This document shows positions 51,656 to 59,665 of a DNA stretch of 64,000 nucleotides, in pieces (the stretch's first letter is position 1; each line of letters starts with the position of its first letter). Below the pieces are notes generated by a model. It saw only the letters and a program-made list of their open reading frames with translations. It made no database searches and was not told the origin of the DNA. This DNA comes from Streptomyces coeruleorubidus (GTDB lineage: Bacteria; Actinomycetota; Actinomycetes; Streptomycetales; Streptomycetaceae). Where the stretch lies: NCBI RefSeq assembly GCF_028885415.1, contig NZ_CP118527.1, positions 4,712,001 through 4,776,000 of the forward strand, given 5' to 3'. The translations under genes and the position numbers were made by a program.

Positions 51656-52477
51656 ATGAGACTGACCGCGAGGATCCGTACCCGGGACGGTTGGGCCGTG
51701 TCGCACGCGGTCGTCACCGTAGCCGACATGACCGGCGCGCAGGCGCTGCGTGCCGAGGCCGACGCGGAGGGCGCCGTACGGGACGCGACGCCGCTGGAGC
51801 CGGGGGCGTACACCGTCATCGTCACGGCCGTCGGGTACGCGCCCGCGGCCTCCAGTGTGATCGTCACGGCGAGCGGGCTGGCCGAGGTCGGCACGGTGAC
51901 GCTGGCGCGGCAGGGCGGCACCGAGCTGCCGCCGCCGGGGCCGTGGACCGTCGACCCGGTGCACTCCAGCGTGGCCGCCGTGGCCCAGCACCTGGGCATC
52001 TCCAGCGTGCACGGCCGGTTCACGGAGTTCTCCGGCTCGATCGAGATCGCCCCGGACGACGTCACCAAGTCCCGTGTGGAGGCGGTGATCCGGGCCGCGT
52101 CCGTCGACACCGGCAACGGCATGCGCGACGGGCACCTGAAATCGCCGGACTTCCTGGACGTCGAGCGGTTCCCCGAGATCACCTACCGGTCCACGGGGCT
52201 CACGGCGACCGGCTCCGACCGGTGGACCGTCCACGGTGAGCTGGGCATGCACGGGGTCGTACGGCCCGTGGACCTGGACCTGACCTACCTCGGCACGGGT
52301 CCGGACCCCTGGGGCGGCACCCGCGCGGCGTTCCGTGCCACGACCGAACTGCACCGCGAGGACTTCGCGATGAACTACAACCAGGTCCTCCAGGCCGGCA
52401 TCACCGCCATCGGTACGACGCTCAGGGTGGAGCTGGACATCCAGGCCGTGCAGGGCGAGTCACTTCCGGCTGCCTGA
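51656..52477 (+). CDS. Carboxypeptidase-regulatory/YceI fusion protein
   Basis: 273 residues. Residues 1-85 form a CarboxypepD_reg-like module similar to those on the MFS pump upstream. Residues 95-270 are a YceI lipocalin-like domain (WTVDPVHSSVAAVAQHLGIS, RFPEITYRSTGL, MNYNQVLQAG) that binds isoprenoid-like lipids. No signal peptide. GAGGAG precedes ATG. Its 3' end overlaps the convergent ANTAR gene by 18 bp. Confidence 0.9.
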   Translation: MRLTARIRTRDGWAVSHAVVTVADMTGAQALRAEADAEGAVRDATPLEPGAYTVIVTAVGYAPAASSVIVTASGLAEVGTVTLARQGGTELPPPGPWTVDPVHSSVAAVAQHLGISSVHGRFTEFSGSIEIAPDDVTKSRVEAVIRAASVDTGNGMRDGHLKSPDFLDVERFPEITYRSTGLTATGSDRWTVHGELGMHGVVRPVDLDLTYLGTGPDPWGGTRAAFRATTELHREDFAMNYNQVLQAGITAIGTTLRVELDIQAVQGESLPAA

Positions 52478-53161
52478 GGCCGGGCCGGAGACCTTCGCCA
52501 CCAACTGGCCGCACAGGTCCCGGAGTTTGACGTTCCGGTGCTGGGAGGCGCGGCGCAGCCGCTCCAGCGCGTCCCGGGCGTCGATCCGCTCCCGTGCCAT
52601 GAGGATGCCGATCGCCTGGTCGATGACGCTGCGGGAGAGCAGCGCGGTGCGCACGTCCGCCGCCGACTGGCGGCGGCGCTCGATGCTCAGCGCCACGTTG
52701 ATCGCGTCCCCCGCCCGTGCGGCGAAGGCATGGGCCGCGTCCCGGCCCGGGTCCAGCACCGCGGGCCGCAGACCGTAGAGGTTGATCGCGGCGCCCGTCT
52801 CGCCCTCGACGGCGACCGGCACGGCCAGCACGCAGTGGACGCCCGCGGAGAGCGCGTAGGGCGTGTACGCCGGCCAGCGGGACTCCGCGGCCAGGTCGGG
52901 GGCGTACTGCTCGGCGCCGGTCTCGGCGGCGTCGACGCAGGGGCCCGAGCCGTTCTCGTACTGGCGCTGGTCCAGGCCGCTGGGCAGGCCGTCGCTGCCG
53001 GCCAGGGTGAGCAGCCGGCCGCCGCGGCTCACCGTGATGCTGCACGCGGCGGCGCCGGGCACCTCCTGCACCGCACGGTCGGTCAGATCGCGCAGCAGGG
53101 TGTCGAGACCGCTGCTGCGCACCATCGCCTGGTCCAGCGTGTCGGACGTCTCGGAGCTCAT
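52460..53161 (-). CDS. GAF and ANTAR domain RNA-binding antiterminator
   Basis: 233 residues. A GAF sensor (about 15-155, GSGPCVDAAETGAEQYAPDL) is followed by an ANTAR domain (about 165-225, LLSRSVIDQAIGILMARERI and RRASQHRNVKLRDLCGQLV). ANTAR proteins bind tandem hairpins in leader RNAs to prevent termination. The target is unknown. A second ANTAR gene lies just upstream on the same strand. Confidence 0.93.
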   Translation of the reverse strand: MSSETSDTLDQAMVRSSGLDTLLRDLTDRAVQEVPGAAACSITVSRGGRLLTLAGSDGLPSGLDQRQYENGSGPCVDAAETGAEQYAPDLAAESRWPAYTPYALSAGVHCVLAVPVAVEGETGAAINLYGLRPAVLDPGRDAAHAFAARAGDAINVALSIERRRQSAADVRTALLSRSVIDQAIGILMARERIDARDALERLRRASQHRNVKLRDLCGQLVAKVSGPASGSRK

Positions 53162-53218
53162 GAACGTACGGGTATCCCGTCGGCGTCCCTTAACGCCCCC
53201 GCCCTAACTCGCGGTGCC

Positions 53219-53923
53219 TCACGTGGAGTTGTGGGCGCCGACGATACGGCGGGCCAGATCGCGCAGTTTCACGTTCTCCCGCTGGGAGGCCCGCACCAGG
53301 CTCTCGAAGGCCGCGGCCGCGTCGATGCCCTGGCGCTCCATGAGGATGCCGGTGGCCTGGCCGATCAGATCCCGGGTGTGCATGGCCTCGGTGAGCTGCT
53401 CGCGCACGGTCGCGGACTCCAGGGCGATGCCCACGTGCGTGGTGAACAGCCGGCCGATGCGCGTCGCGTCCTCGTCGAAGGCGCCCGGTTTGCGCGCGTA
53501 GGCCGTGAGCACGGTCAGCCGGCGGCGGTCGGCACGCAGCCGCAGCGACAGCGCCGAGCGCAGTCCCAGGGCCGACAGCACGTCCCAGCCGTCGTCGGCC
53601 TCGCTGTCCGTTATCCGCGCCACCGGGCTGTGCCACAACTGGTCCCAGTGCCCGTGCGGTTCGCGGCCGGCGTGCCGGGCCTCGGCGGAGCGCACGACGT
53701 CGTCGGTCCAGGCGAGCGTGCGGAACTTCCTGCCGCGCTCGATCTCGGAGATGCCGGCGTGCTCGGCCCCGGGCATGATGTGCACGGCCAGCCGGACCGC
53801 CGTGCGCAGTGTGTTGTGCCGTGTGGGTGTCTCGTTCAGCTGCTGAGACGCCACCGTCAGGGCCTCGGCCAGCTCGAAGCCGACCGGAAAACGGGGCAAA
53901 TCAGGAAACTCGGACGCAGCCAC
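53219..53923 (-). CDS. GAF and ANTAR domain RNA-binding antiterminator, second copy
   Basis: About 234 residues. GAF domain, then ANTAR with HTRDLIGQATGILMERQGID and RASQRENVKLRDLARRIV. GTG 53923 is chosen for AGAGG 6 nt upstream; ATG 53941 is six codons further up. It differs from its neighbour over most of the GAF part, so it may sense another signal. 57 bp separate the two genes. Confidence 0.9.
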   Translation of the reverse strand: MAASEFPDLPRFPVGFELAEALTVASQQLNETPTRHNTLRTAVRLAVHIMPGAEHAGISEIERGRKFRTLAWTDDVVRSAEARHAGREPHGHWDQLWHSPVARITDSEADDGWDVLSALGLRSALSLRLRADRRRLTVLTAYARKPGAFDEDATRIGRLFTTHVGIALESATVREQLTEAMHTRDLIGQATGILMERQGIDAAAAFESLVRASQRENVKLRDLARRIVGAHNST

Positions 53924-54158
53924 CACGAACCTCTTCGGCATGCACGACCATGGCCGTGCGCAGGAGAGCTCCGCAGCACATTCCCGACTGCGAGCACAGG
54001 ACGAACAGCACTCTAGCTGCTCGGTTGCGTGCGGGTGACGTCCGGCCGACGGCCGCCACAAGCGCCTTCCGCAGCCGCGCCCCGGCATGGTGGAATGGGC
54101 CCACGGGTCAGGAAGCGGCCATACCGGAATCCGGACGAACGTCTGCCAGGTGAGTGCT

Positions 54159-54512
54159 GTGACTTTCCTCCCGAATCCCACCGAACCGCGGGACCTGCCC
54201 GGCCGCGTCCACGTCACCATGCCCGCGGAGATCGACTTCTGCAACGCGGAGCAGCTGTTTCCGCTCATCATGTCCGAGGCCCGGGCCCGTGGTGACCGGC
54301 TGGAGGTGCTCGTCCTCGACCTCAGCGCGACCTGCTTCATGGACTCCCAGGGCATCCGCCTCCTCAACGACGTACGCCACCGGCTGCGCCCCGGGGCCCG
54401 GATGCGTCTGGTGGCCCGGCCGGACGGCGTCGCGAGCCGCGTACTGGAGCTGACCGGCCTGCGCCGGGACGTGCCCGTGTACGACAACCTCGCCGAGGCC
54501 ATGGCGTCGTAG
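54159..54512 (+). CDS. STAS-domain anti-sigma factor antagonist
   Basis: 117 residues. VLVLDLSATCFMDSQGIRLL holds the conserved Asp-Ser, the phosphorylated serine in SpoIIAA-type antagonists. Partner kinases or phosphatases, such as the SpoIIE protein at 27-30 kb, could act on it, but no link is shown. GTG 54159 has AGGTGAG upstream; GTG 54150 is an alternative. Confidence 0.88.
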   Translation: MTFLPNPTEPRDLPGRVHVTMPAEIDFCNAEQLFPLIMSEARARGDRLEVLVLDLSATCFMDSQGIRLLNDVRHRLRPGARMRLVARPDGVASRVLELTGLRRDVPVYDNLAEAMAS

Positions 54513-54522
54513 GCTGCCTGAC

Positions 54523-54993
54523 ATGGCACCGAACATCGCTACGAACACCCGCGTCTCCCTCGACGAGTTGCTCGACTTCGTACGACCCCGGCACCACGCG
54601 ATCCTGCTGACCCGGCGCACCGACGGCGGCCCCCAGGGCTCGCCGCTGACCTGCGGGGTCGACGACTCGGGCCGGATCGTGGTCTCGACGTACCCGGAGC
54701 GGGCCAAGACCCGCAACGCCAAGCGGGACCCCCGGGTCAGCCTGATCGTGCTCAGCGACGACTGGGACGGCCCCTGGGTCCAGATCGACGGCACGGCCGA
54801 GGTCGTCGACATGCCCGACTCCGTCGAACCGCTCGTGGAGTACTACCGGAACATCGCCGGGGAGCACCCCGACTGGGACGAGTACCGCGCGGCCATGGTC
54901 AAGCAGGGCAAGTCGATCATCCGCATCACACCGGAGCGGTGGGGGCCGGTGGCGACCGGCGGGTTCCCGGCGCGGCTGGTCGAGGGGGAGTAG
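54523..54993 (+). CDS. PPOX-class F420-dependent oxidoreductase-like protein
   Basis: 156 residues in a split beta-barrel flavin/F420-binding fold. HAILLTRRTDGGPQGSPLTC, VVSTYPERAKTRNAKRDPRV and WVQIDGTAEVVDMPD are family marks. The cofactor is probably F420, the substrate unknown. It begins 10 bp after the STAS gene and ends 4 bp before the convergent TetR gene. Confidence 0.9.
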   Translation: MAPNIATNTRVSLDELLDFVRPRHHAILLTRRTDGGPQGSPLTCGVDDSGRIVVSTYPERAKTRNAKRDPRVSLIVLSDDWDGPWVQIDGTAEVVDMPDSVEPLVEYYRNIAGEHPDWDEYRAAMVKQGKSIIRITPERWGPVATGGFPARLVEGE

Positions 54994-54997
54994 CTCC

Positions 54998-55750
54998 TCA
55001 CTCGCGGGCGACCATCGCCTCGATGCCCGCGATCAGCAGTTCCAGCGCGAACTCGAAGTCGCGCTCCAGCATCTCGGCGACCGTGTCGCCGCCCCGCGCC
55101 GCCATGATCTCCTGCGACTCCTGGATGACGTCGGCGGCCTGCGGGGCCGCGCTCACCGTGCTCAGGGCCTGCTGGAAGTACTCGTCCACGGTCATGCCGC
55201 CGGCCGCGGCCCGGGTGGAGAGATGGCCCTCCAGCGTGCCGTAGCCGTAGACGAACTGGAAGACGGCCGAGATCGTGCTCGTCAGGCGTTTCGCGGGCAG
55301 CCCGGTCCTGCGGACGACGCGCTGTACGGCCCTGGAGAAGGCCAGGTTGTTGGGGCCGATGTTGAGGAAGACGCCGACCAGGGCGGATACCCAGGGGTGA
55401 CGCACCAGCAGCGTCCGGTACTCCCGGGCGAGCGCCCGCACCTGGTCGCGCCAGTCCTCGTCGGCGTCCGGATCGGGCAGCCGCATCTCGCCCATGACCT
55501 CGTCCAGGGCGAGTTCGAGGAGGTCGTCCTTGGTGTCGACGTACCAGTAGACGGACATCGCGGTGACGTTCAGCTCACCGGCCAGCCGCCGCATCGAGAA
55601 CTTGGCCAGCCCCTCGACGTCGAGCAGCCGGACGGTGACCTCGATGATGCGCGCGCGGTCCAGGCCCGAGGGCTGACCACCGCCGCGCCGCCGGTGCGCT
55701 TTGCTTTCCAGCCAGACGCTGGTCCGGGCCTTATCGGCTGCCTTCGCCAT
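54998..55750 (-). CDS. TetR-family repressor with TetR_C domain
   Basis: 250 residues. HTH in SMRRLAGELNVTAMSVYWYV, DTKDDLLELALDEV; the C-terminal ligand domain resembles tetracycline-repressor class proteins. It lies downstream of the MFS pump on the same strand, so it probably represses the pump through the palindrome at 57370-57403. GAGGAAGG precedes ATG 55750. Confidence 0.93.
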   Translation of the reverse strand: MAKAADKARTSVWLESKAHRRRGGGQPSGLDRARIIEVTVRLLDVEGLAKFSMRRLAGELNVTAMSVYWYVDTKDDLLELALDEVMGEMRLPDPDADEDWRDQVRALAREYRTLLVRHPWVSALVGVFLNIGPNNLAFSRAVQRVVRRTGLPAKRLTSTISAVFQFVYGYGTLEGHLSTRAAAGGMTVDEYFQQALSTVSAAPQAADVIQESQEIMAARGGDTVAEMLERDFEFALELLIAGIEAMVARE

Positions 55751-55787
55751 GGCGCACCTTCCTCGACTTGCTGATGCCGATCATGCT

Positions 55788-55870
55788 AGGCGCCCCGAAA
55801 GGGGCGCGGGGAACTGCGCGATCAGCCACAGCGAACCCGCACCCGCACGACGACCGCACGCCCCGAGCCC
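55788..55870. repeat. Streptomyces dispersed intergenic repeat
   Basis: GCGCCCCGAAAGGGGCGC forms a hairpin followed by GGGGAACTGCGCGATCAGCC and a spaced CGCAC-rich tail. I recall this element in very many Streptomyces intergenic regions. It fills most of the gap between the TetR gene and the MFS stop. Confidence 0.7.
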
Positions 55871-57367
55871 CTAGGCGGATTCTGCCCGCTCAGCCCGCCG
55901 CAGCAACGCCGCCGCGACCAGCCCACCGGCCAGCACAGCCACCGCCCCCACCAACTGACTGGTCTCCAAACCGGAGGCGAACGCGTCGGAGATACGTGCC
56001 TTCTCCTCCGCACCGTCAGCCGCGGCCAGCGCCGCCGGCAGCGACGCCGCCGATACGGCGACCAACGACGCGAACCGCGAGTTGAGCACGGCACCGAGGA
56101 CCGCCACACCGAGGCCGTTACCGAACTCCGCGAGCGTCCCGTTGATCCCCGCTCCCACACCCGCCTTCTCCGGCGGTATCGCGCTCATGATCGCGTTGGC
56201 CATGGCCGGCATGGACAACGCCACACCCGCGCCCATCACGACCAGGCCGAGCAGCATCCCCTCGTACCCGTGCCCGCCGAGCAGCGCGATCGCCGCCAGC
56301 CCCGCCGACACCAGGGTCATACCGAGCGCGATGGCCGCAGGCGTGCCGACCTTGAGCACCAGCTTCGCTCCGAGCCCGGTGAAGTTGAGCGCGACCACGG
56401 TCAACGCCAGCGGCGCCGTCCGCAGACCGGCGTCCAGCGGCTCGTAGCCGAGCACGAACTGGAGGTGCTGGGTGAGCAGGAACAGCGAGCCCGTCATGCC
56501 GAACGCCACGAGGATCGCGCCGGCGACCGCGCCCACGAACTTCTGGTTGCGGAAGAAGTGCATGTCCAGCATGGGGTGCTCGATCCGCAGCTCCCACGTC
56601 ACGAACAGACCGAGAACGACCAGGCCGACCAGCGCGGAGACCAGCACCTGCCCGGACGTCCAGCCGTGCTCGGGCCCGGTGATGATCGCGTACACCACGG
56701 CCGTCATGCCGATGGTCGACAGCACCGCGCCGACCAGGTCCGGCCGGTCGCCCGCCTTGTGCTTGGACTCCGGGACGAGCGCGGCGACCGCGATCAGGCC
56801 GAGCACGGCGACCGGGATGTTGATCAGGAAGATCGCGCCCCACCAGAAGTGGTTCAGCATCACTCCGCCGATCAGCGGCCCGGCCGCGAAACCGAGCGAA
56901 CTGACCGTGGACCACAGCGCGATGGCCTTGACGCGCTCCTTGTCGTCGAAGATCTGCACGACGACGGCGAGGATCGTGGTCATCAGCAGCGCTCCGCCGA
57001 CGCCCATGCCGGCGCGGGCCGCGATCAGCTGGGCCGGGCTCTGGGACAGGCCGGCCACCAGCGAGCCCACACCGAAGATCGCCAGGCCCGACATCAGCAG
57101 CAGCTTGCGCCCGTAGCGGTCGGCGGCGTTGCCCGCGGTGAGCAGCAGGCCGGACTGCACCAGTGAGTAGGCGTTCATCATCCACTGGACGTCGGCGGTC
57201 GTCGCGTCCATCTCGCGGGTGAGCGAGGGGATCGCCACGTTCAGGATCGTGTTGTCGAGCAGCACGGTGAGCTGCGCGAGGCAGATGACACCGAGGATCA
57301 GCCAGCGCTGGGGGTGGCCGCCGGGCGCCGTCTGCGGCGGGGCCTGTTCCTGTGGGGACGTCGTCAT
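55871..57367 (-). CDS. DHA2-type MFS drug exporter
   Basis: 498 residues, 14 membrane helices. LAQLTVLLDNTILNVAIPSL, AGNAADRYGRKLLLMSGLAI and GPLIGGVMLNHFWWGAIFLI are DHA2 signatures. Expected proton-driven export of a toxic compound or antibiotic. ATG 57367 lies 7 nt after a TACGGT box, so the mRNA may be leaderless. The TetR gene downstream is the likely regulator. Confidence 0.94.
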   Translation of the reverse strand: MTTSPQEQAPPQTAPGGHPQRWLILGVICLAQLTVLLDNTILNVAIPSLTREMDATTADVQWMMNAYSLVQSGLLLTAGNAADRYGRKLLLMSGLAIFGVGSLVAGLSQSPAQLIAARAGMGVGGALLMTTILAVVVQIFDDKERVKAIALWSTVSSLGFAAGPLIGGVMLNHFWWGAIFLINIPVAVLGLIAVAALVPESKHKAGDRPDLVGAVLSTIGMTAVVYAIITGPEHGWTSGQVLVSALVGLVVLGLFVTWELRIEHPMLDMHFFRNQKFVGAVAGAILVAFGMTGSLFLLTQHLQFVLGYEPLDAGLRTAPLALTVVALNFTGLGAKLVLKVGTPAAIALGMTLVSAGLAAIALLGGHGYEGMLLGLVVMGAGVALSMPAMANAIMSAIPPEKAGVGAGINGTLAEFGNGLGVAVLGAVLNSRFASLVAVSAASLPAALAAADGAEEKARISDAFASGLETSQLVGAVAVLAGGLVAAALLRRAERAESA

Positions 57368-57369
57368 GC

Positions 57370-57403
57370 TGTACACCGTAGAATAGTTCCCATACGCCGT
57401 ACA
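57370..57403. promoter_or_regulatory. TetR-type operator and promoter of the MFS gene
   Basis: TGTACACCGTA at 57370 and TACGCCGTACA ending at 57403 form an imperfect palindrome over the TACGGT -10 box (57375-57380), suited to repression by the TetR protein. Confidence 0.6.
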
Positions 57404-57472
57404 ACCGAGTAATCGAGCAACGGGGAAGGGCTGGGGCTCTCGGCCACCGCCCTTCCCCCGTCAGGGGAACTG

Positions 57473-59665
57473 TCAGCTGCTCGCCTTCTGCGTGAGGTCG
57501 TAGAAGGTGGCCGAACCGGCCGTGACCTTCTTGAAGTTGGCCTCGACCCAGGAGGTGATCCGGGAGGACGTGCCGTCGCTGCTGCCGCCCATGCCGCCGC
57601 CCGCGCCGGACGCGATGAAGTAGTGGATCTTTCCTTCCTCCACGTACTTCTTGAACTGCGCCAGGGTCGGGGACGGGTCCGTGCCGTTGAAGCCGCCGAT
57701 GGCCATCACCGGGTCGCCGGTGGACAGCTGGTAACTCGCGGCGTTCTGGGCGCCGATGGCCGCCGCGACCCAGGTGTACTGGTCGGCGTCGGTCTCCAGG
57801 AGCTTCTTGGCCTCGGAGCCGACGCTGGCGCCGTTGAGCAGACCGCCCATGCCGCCACCCATGCCGCCCGCACGGCCACCGTCGCCGGTCCGGCCGCCGG
57901 GGGTGGTGTTCTGGCCCTGCTGGTTCTGGCCACCGCCCGGGAAACCGCCGCCGGGGAAGCCGTTGCCCTGCCCGCCCTGGGTGTTGCCGTTGCCGTTCTG
58001 CTGGTTCTGGCCACCGCCCGGGAAGCCGCCACCGCCGGGGCCGCCACCGCCACCCGGCCCACCGCGACCGCCCGCGACCGCCGGACCCGCCGTGACGATC
58101 GAGCCCGTGTGCCCCTCGTTCACCGTGGTGAGCGTGTACGCCGCCGGACCGGCCAGCGCCGCCACGAGACCGAGTCCGGCCGCTCCCAGGGCCAGTCGGC
58201 GCCCCAGCCGGCCGGCGAAGATCAGGCCGAGGGCCGCCGTCAGACCGCCGACCAGGACGAGCCACTTCAGCCAGGGCAGGTAGTCGGAGGAGCGGTTGAG
58301 CAGGACGTAGCCCCAGGCCGCGGTGGCCGTCATCGCCGCCGCCAGGGTCAGCGACGCCCACGCCTTGTCCCGCTTCTCCCAGAGCAGCGCCGAGCCCATG
58401 CCGATCAGCGGCGCGATGTAGGGGGCGAGCGCCACCGTGTAGTACTCGTGGAAGATGCCCTGCATGTAGCTGAAGACCAGCATGGTCGTGATCAGCGCGC
58501 CGCCCCAGACGAGGAACGAACCGCGCGTCACCGACGTACGCCGTGCCATGGGGGTCCCCCCGCTCGAGCGAAGCCGAGAGTGGGGGAGGGTGGCCACCAG
58601 GCCCGCGACGAGGAGGATCAGCGCGGCCGGGATCAGCCAGGAGATCTGGCCGCCGACGCTGGAGCTGAACAGGCGGTCCCAGCCGGTCTCGCCCCAGTTG
58701 CCACCGCCGTTGGCGCCACCGCCTCCGACGCTGCCGGTCTCGTCGCCGTTGAGGCGGCCCAGGCCGTTGTAGCCGAAGGTCAGTTCCAGGAAGCTGTTGT
58801 TCTGCGAGCCGCCGATGTACGGGCGGGAGGAAGCGGGCCACAGCTCGACGATCGCGACCCACCAGCCGCCGGAGACGACGATCGCGGCCAGGGCGGCGGC
58901 GAGCTGCCCGATCCGCTTCTTCACCGTGACCGGGGCGCAGACGCCGTAGACGAGGGCGAGCGGCGGCAGGATCAGGAAGGCCTGGAGGGTCTTGGCGAGG
59001 AAGGCGAAGCCGATCGCGGCACCGGCCCACAGCAGCCACCCGGTGCGGCCGTCCTCCAGGGCCCGGATGACGAAGTAGCAGGCCACGGCCATCAGCAGGG
59101 CCAGCATCGCGTCCGGGTTGTTGAAGCGGAACATCAGCGCCGCGACGGGGGTGAGCGCGAGCACCGCGCCCGCGATCAGGCCGGCCGCGGGGCTGAACCG
59201 GCGGCGTACGGCCGCGTGGACGACGGCCACCGTGCCGACGCCCATCAGGACCTCGGGGACGAGGATCGCCCAGGAGCTGAGCCCGAACAGCCGCACGGCC
59301 AGGGCCATCGGCCACAGCGCGGCCGGGGGCTTGTCGACCGTGATGGCGTTAGCCGCGTCCAGGGAGCCGAAGAAGAACGCCTTCCAGGACTGGCTGCCGG
59401 CCTGGACGGCCGCCGAGTAGAAGGAGTTGGCGTAGCCGGAGGCGCTCAGGTTGTAGAGGTAGAGCACCGCGGTCGCCAGCAGCAGGACGAGGAAGGCGGG
59501 GCGGGCCCAGCGGGGGTCCTCGGGCCGGCCGCGCCAGATCCGGTGCGCGAAAGGCCTCTTGGGGTCGCCGGGGGCCGGTGCCGCTGTTGTCGGTGCCGGG
59601 GGGCGGGTCCAGGTTCCGGGAGTCGTGTCTCTGTCGGTGGTCTGCTGGTCGTAGTGGACGGTCAT
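57473..59665 (-). CDS. GT39-family (PMT/ArnT-like) glycosyltransferase
   Basis: 730 residues, about 11-12 membrane helices. The early Asp of the family is in FYSAAVQAGSQSWKAFFFG and NAITVDKPPAALWPMALAV. A Gly/Gln/Asn-rich loop near 540-610 and a C-terminal extracytoplasmic domain follow. It probably moves a sugar from a lipid carrier to a wall or protein acceptor. A mobile repeat at 58547-58590 adds an in-frame peptide LPHSRLRSSGGTPMA. ATG 59665 overlaps the GT2 stop (ATGA). Confidence 0.92.
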   Translation of the reverse strand: MTVHYDQQTTDRDTTPGTWTRPPAPTTAAPAPGDPKRPFAHRIWRGRPEDPRWARPAFLVLLLATAVLYLYNLSASGYANSFYSAAVQAGSQSWKAFFFGSLDAANAITVDKPPAALWPMALAVRLFGLSSWAILVPEVLMGVGTVAVVHAAVRRRFSPAAGLIAGAVLALTPVAALMFRFNNPDAMLALLMAVACYFVIRALEDGRTGWLLWAGAAIGFAFLAKTLQAFLILPPLALVYGVCAPVTVKKRIGQLAAALAAIVVSGGWWVAIVELWPASSRPYIGGSQNNSFLELTFGYNGLGRLNGDETGSVGGGGANGGGNWGETGWDRLFSSSVGGQISWLIPAALILLVAGLVATLPHSRLRSSGGTPMARRTSVTRGSFLVWGGALITTMLVFSYMQGIFHEYYTVALAPYIAPLIGMGSALLWEKRDKAWASLTLAAAMTATAAWGYVLLNRSSDYLPWLKWLVLVGGLTAALGLIFAGRLGRRLALGAAGLGLVAALAGPAAYTLTTVNEGHTGSIVTAGPAVAGGRGGPGGGGGPGGGGFPGGGQNQQNGNGNTQGGQGNGFPGGGFPGGGQNQQGQNTTPGGRTGDGGRAGGMGGGMGGLLNGASVGSEAKKLLETDADQYTWVAAAIGAQNAASYQLSTGDPVMAIGGFNGTDPSPTLAQFKKYVEEGKIHYFIASGAGGGMGGSSDGTSSRITSWVEANFKKVTAGSATFYDLTQKASS
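58547..58590 (-). repeat. In-frame Streptomyces CTCGAGCGAAGC repeat, copy 2
   Basis: The core CCGCTCGAGCGAAGCCGAGA between GGGGGTCCCC and GTGGGGGAGG matches the element at 27901-27946 and is read in the same codon phase. Confidence 0.8.
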
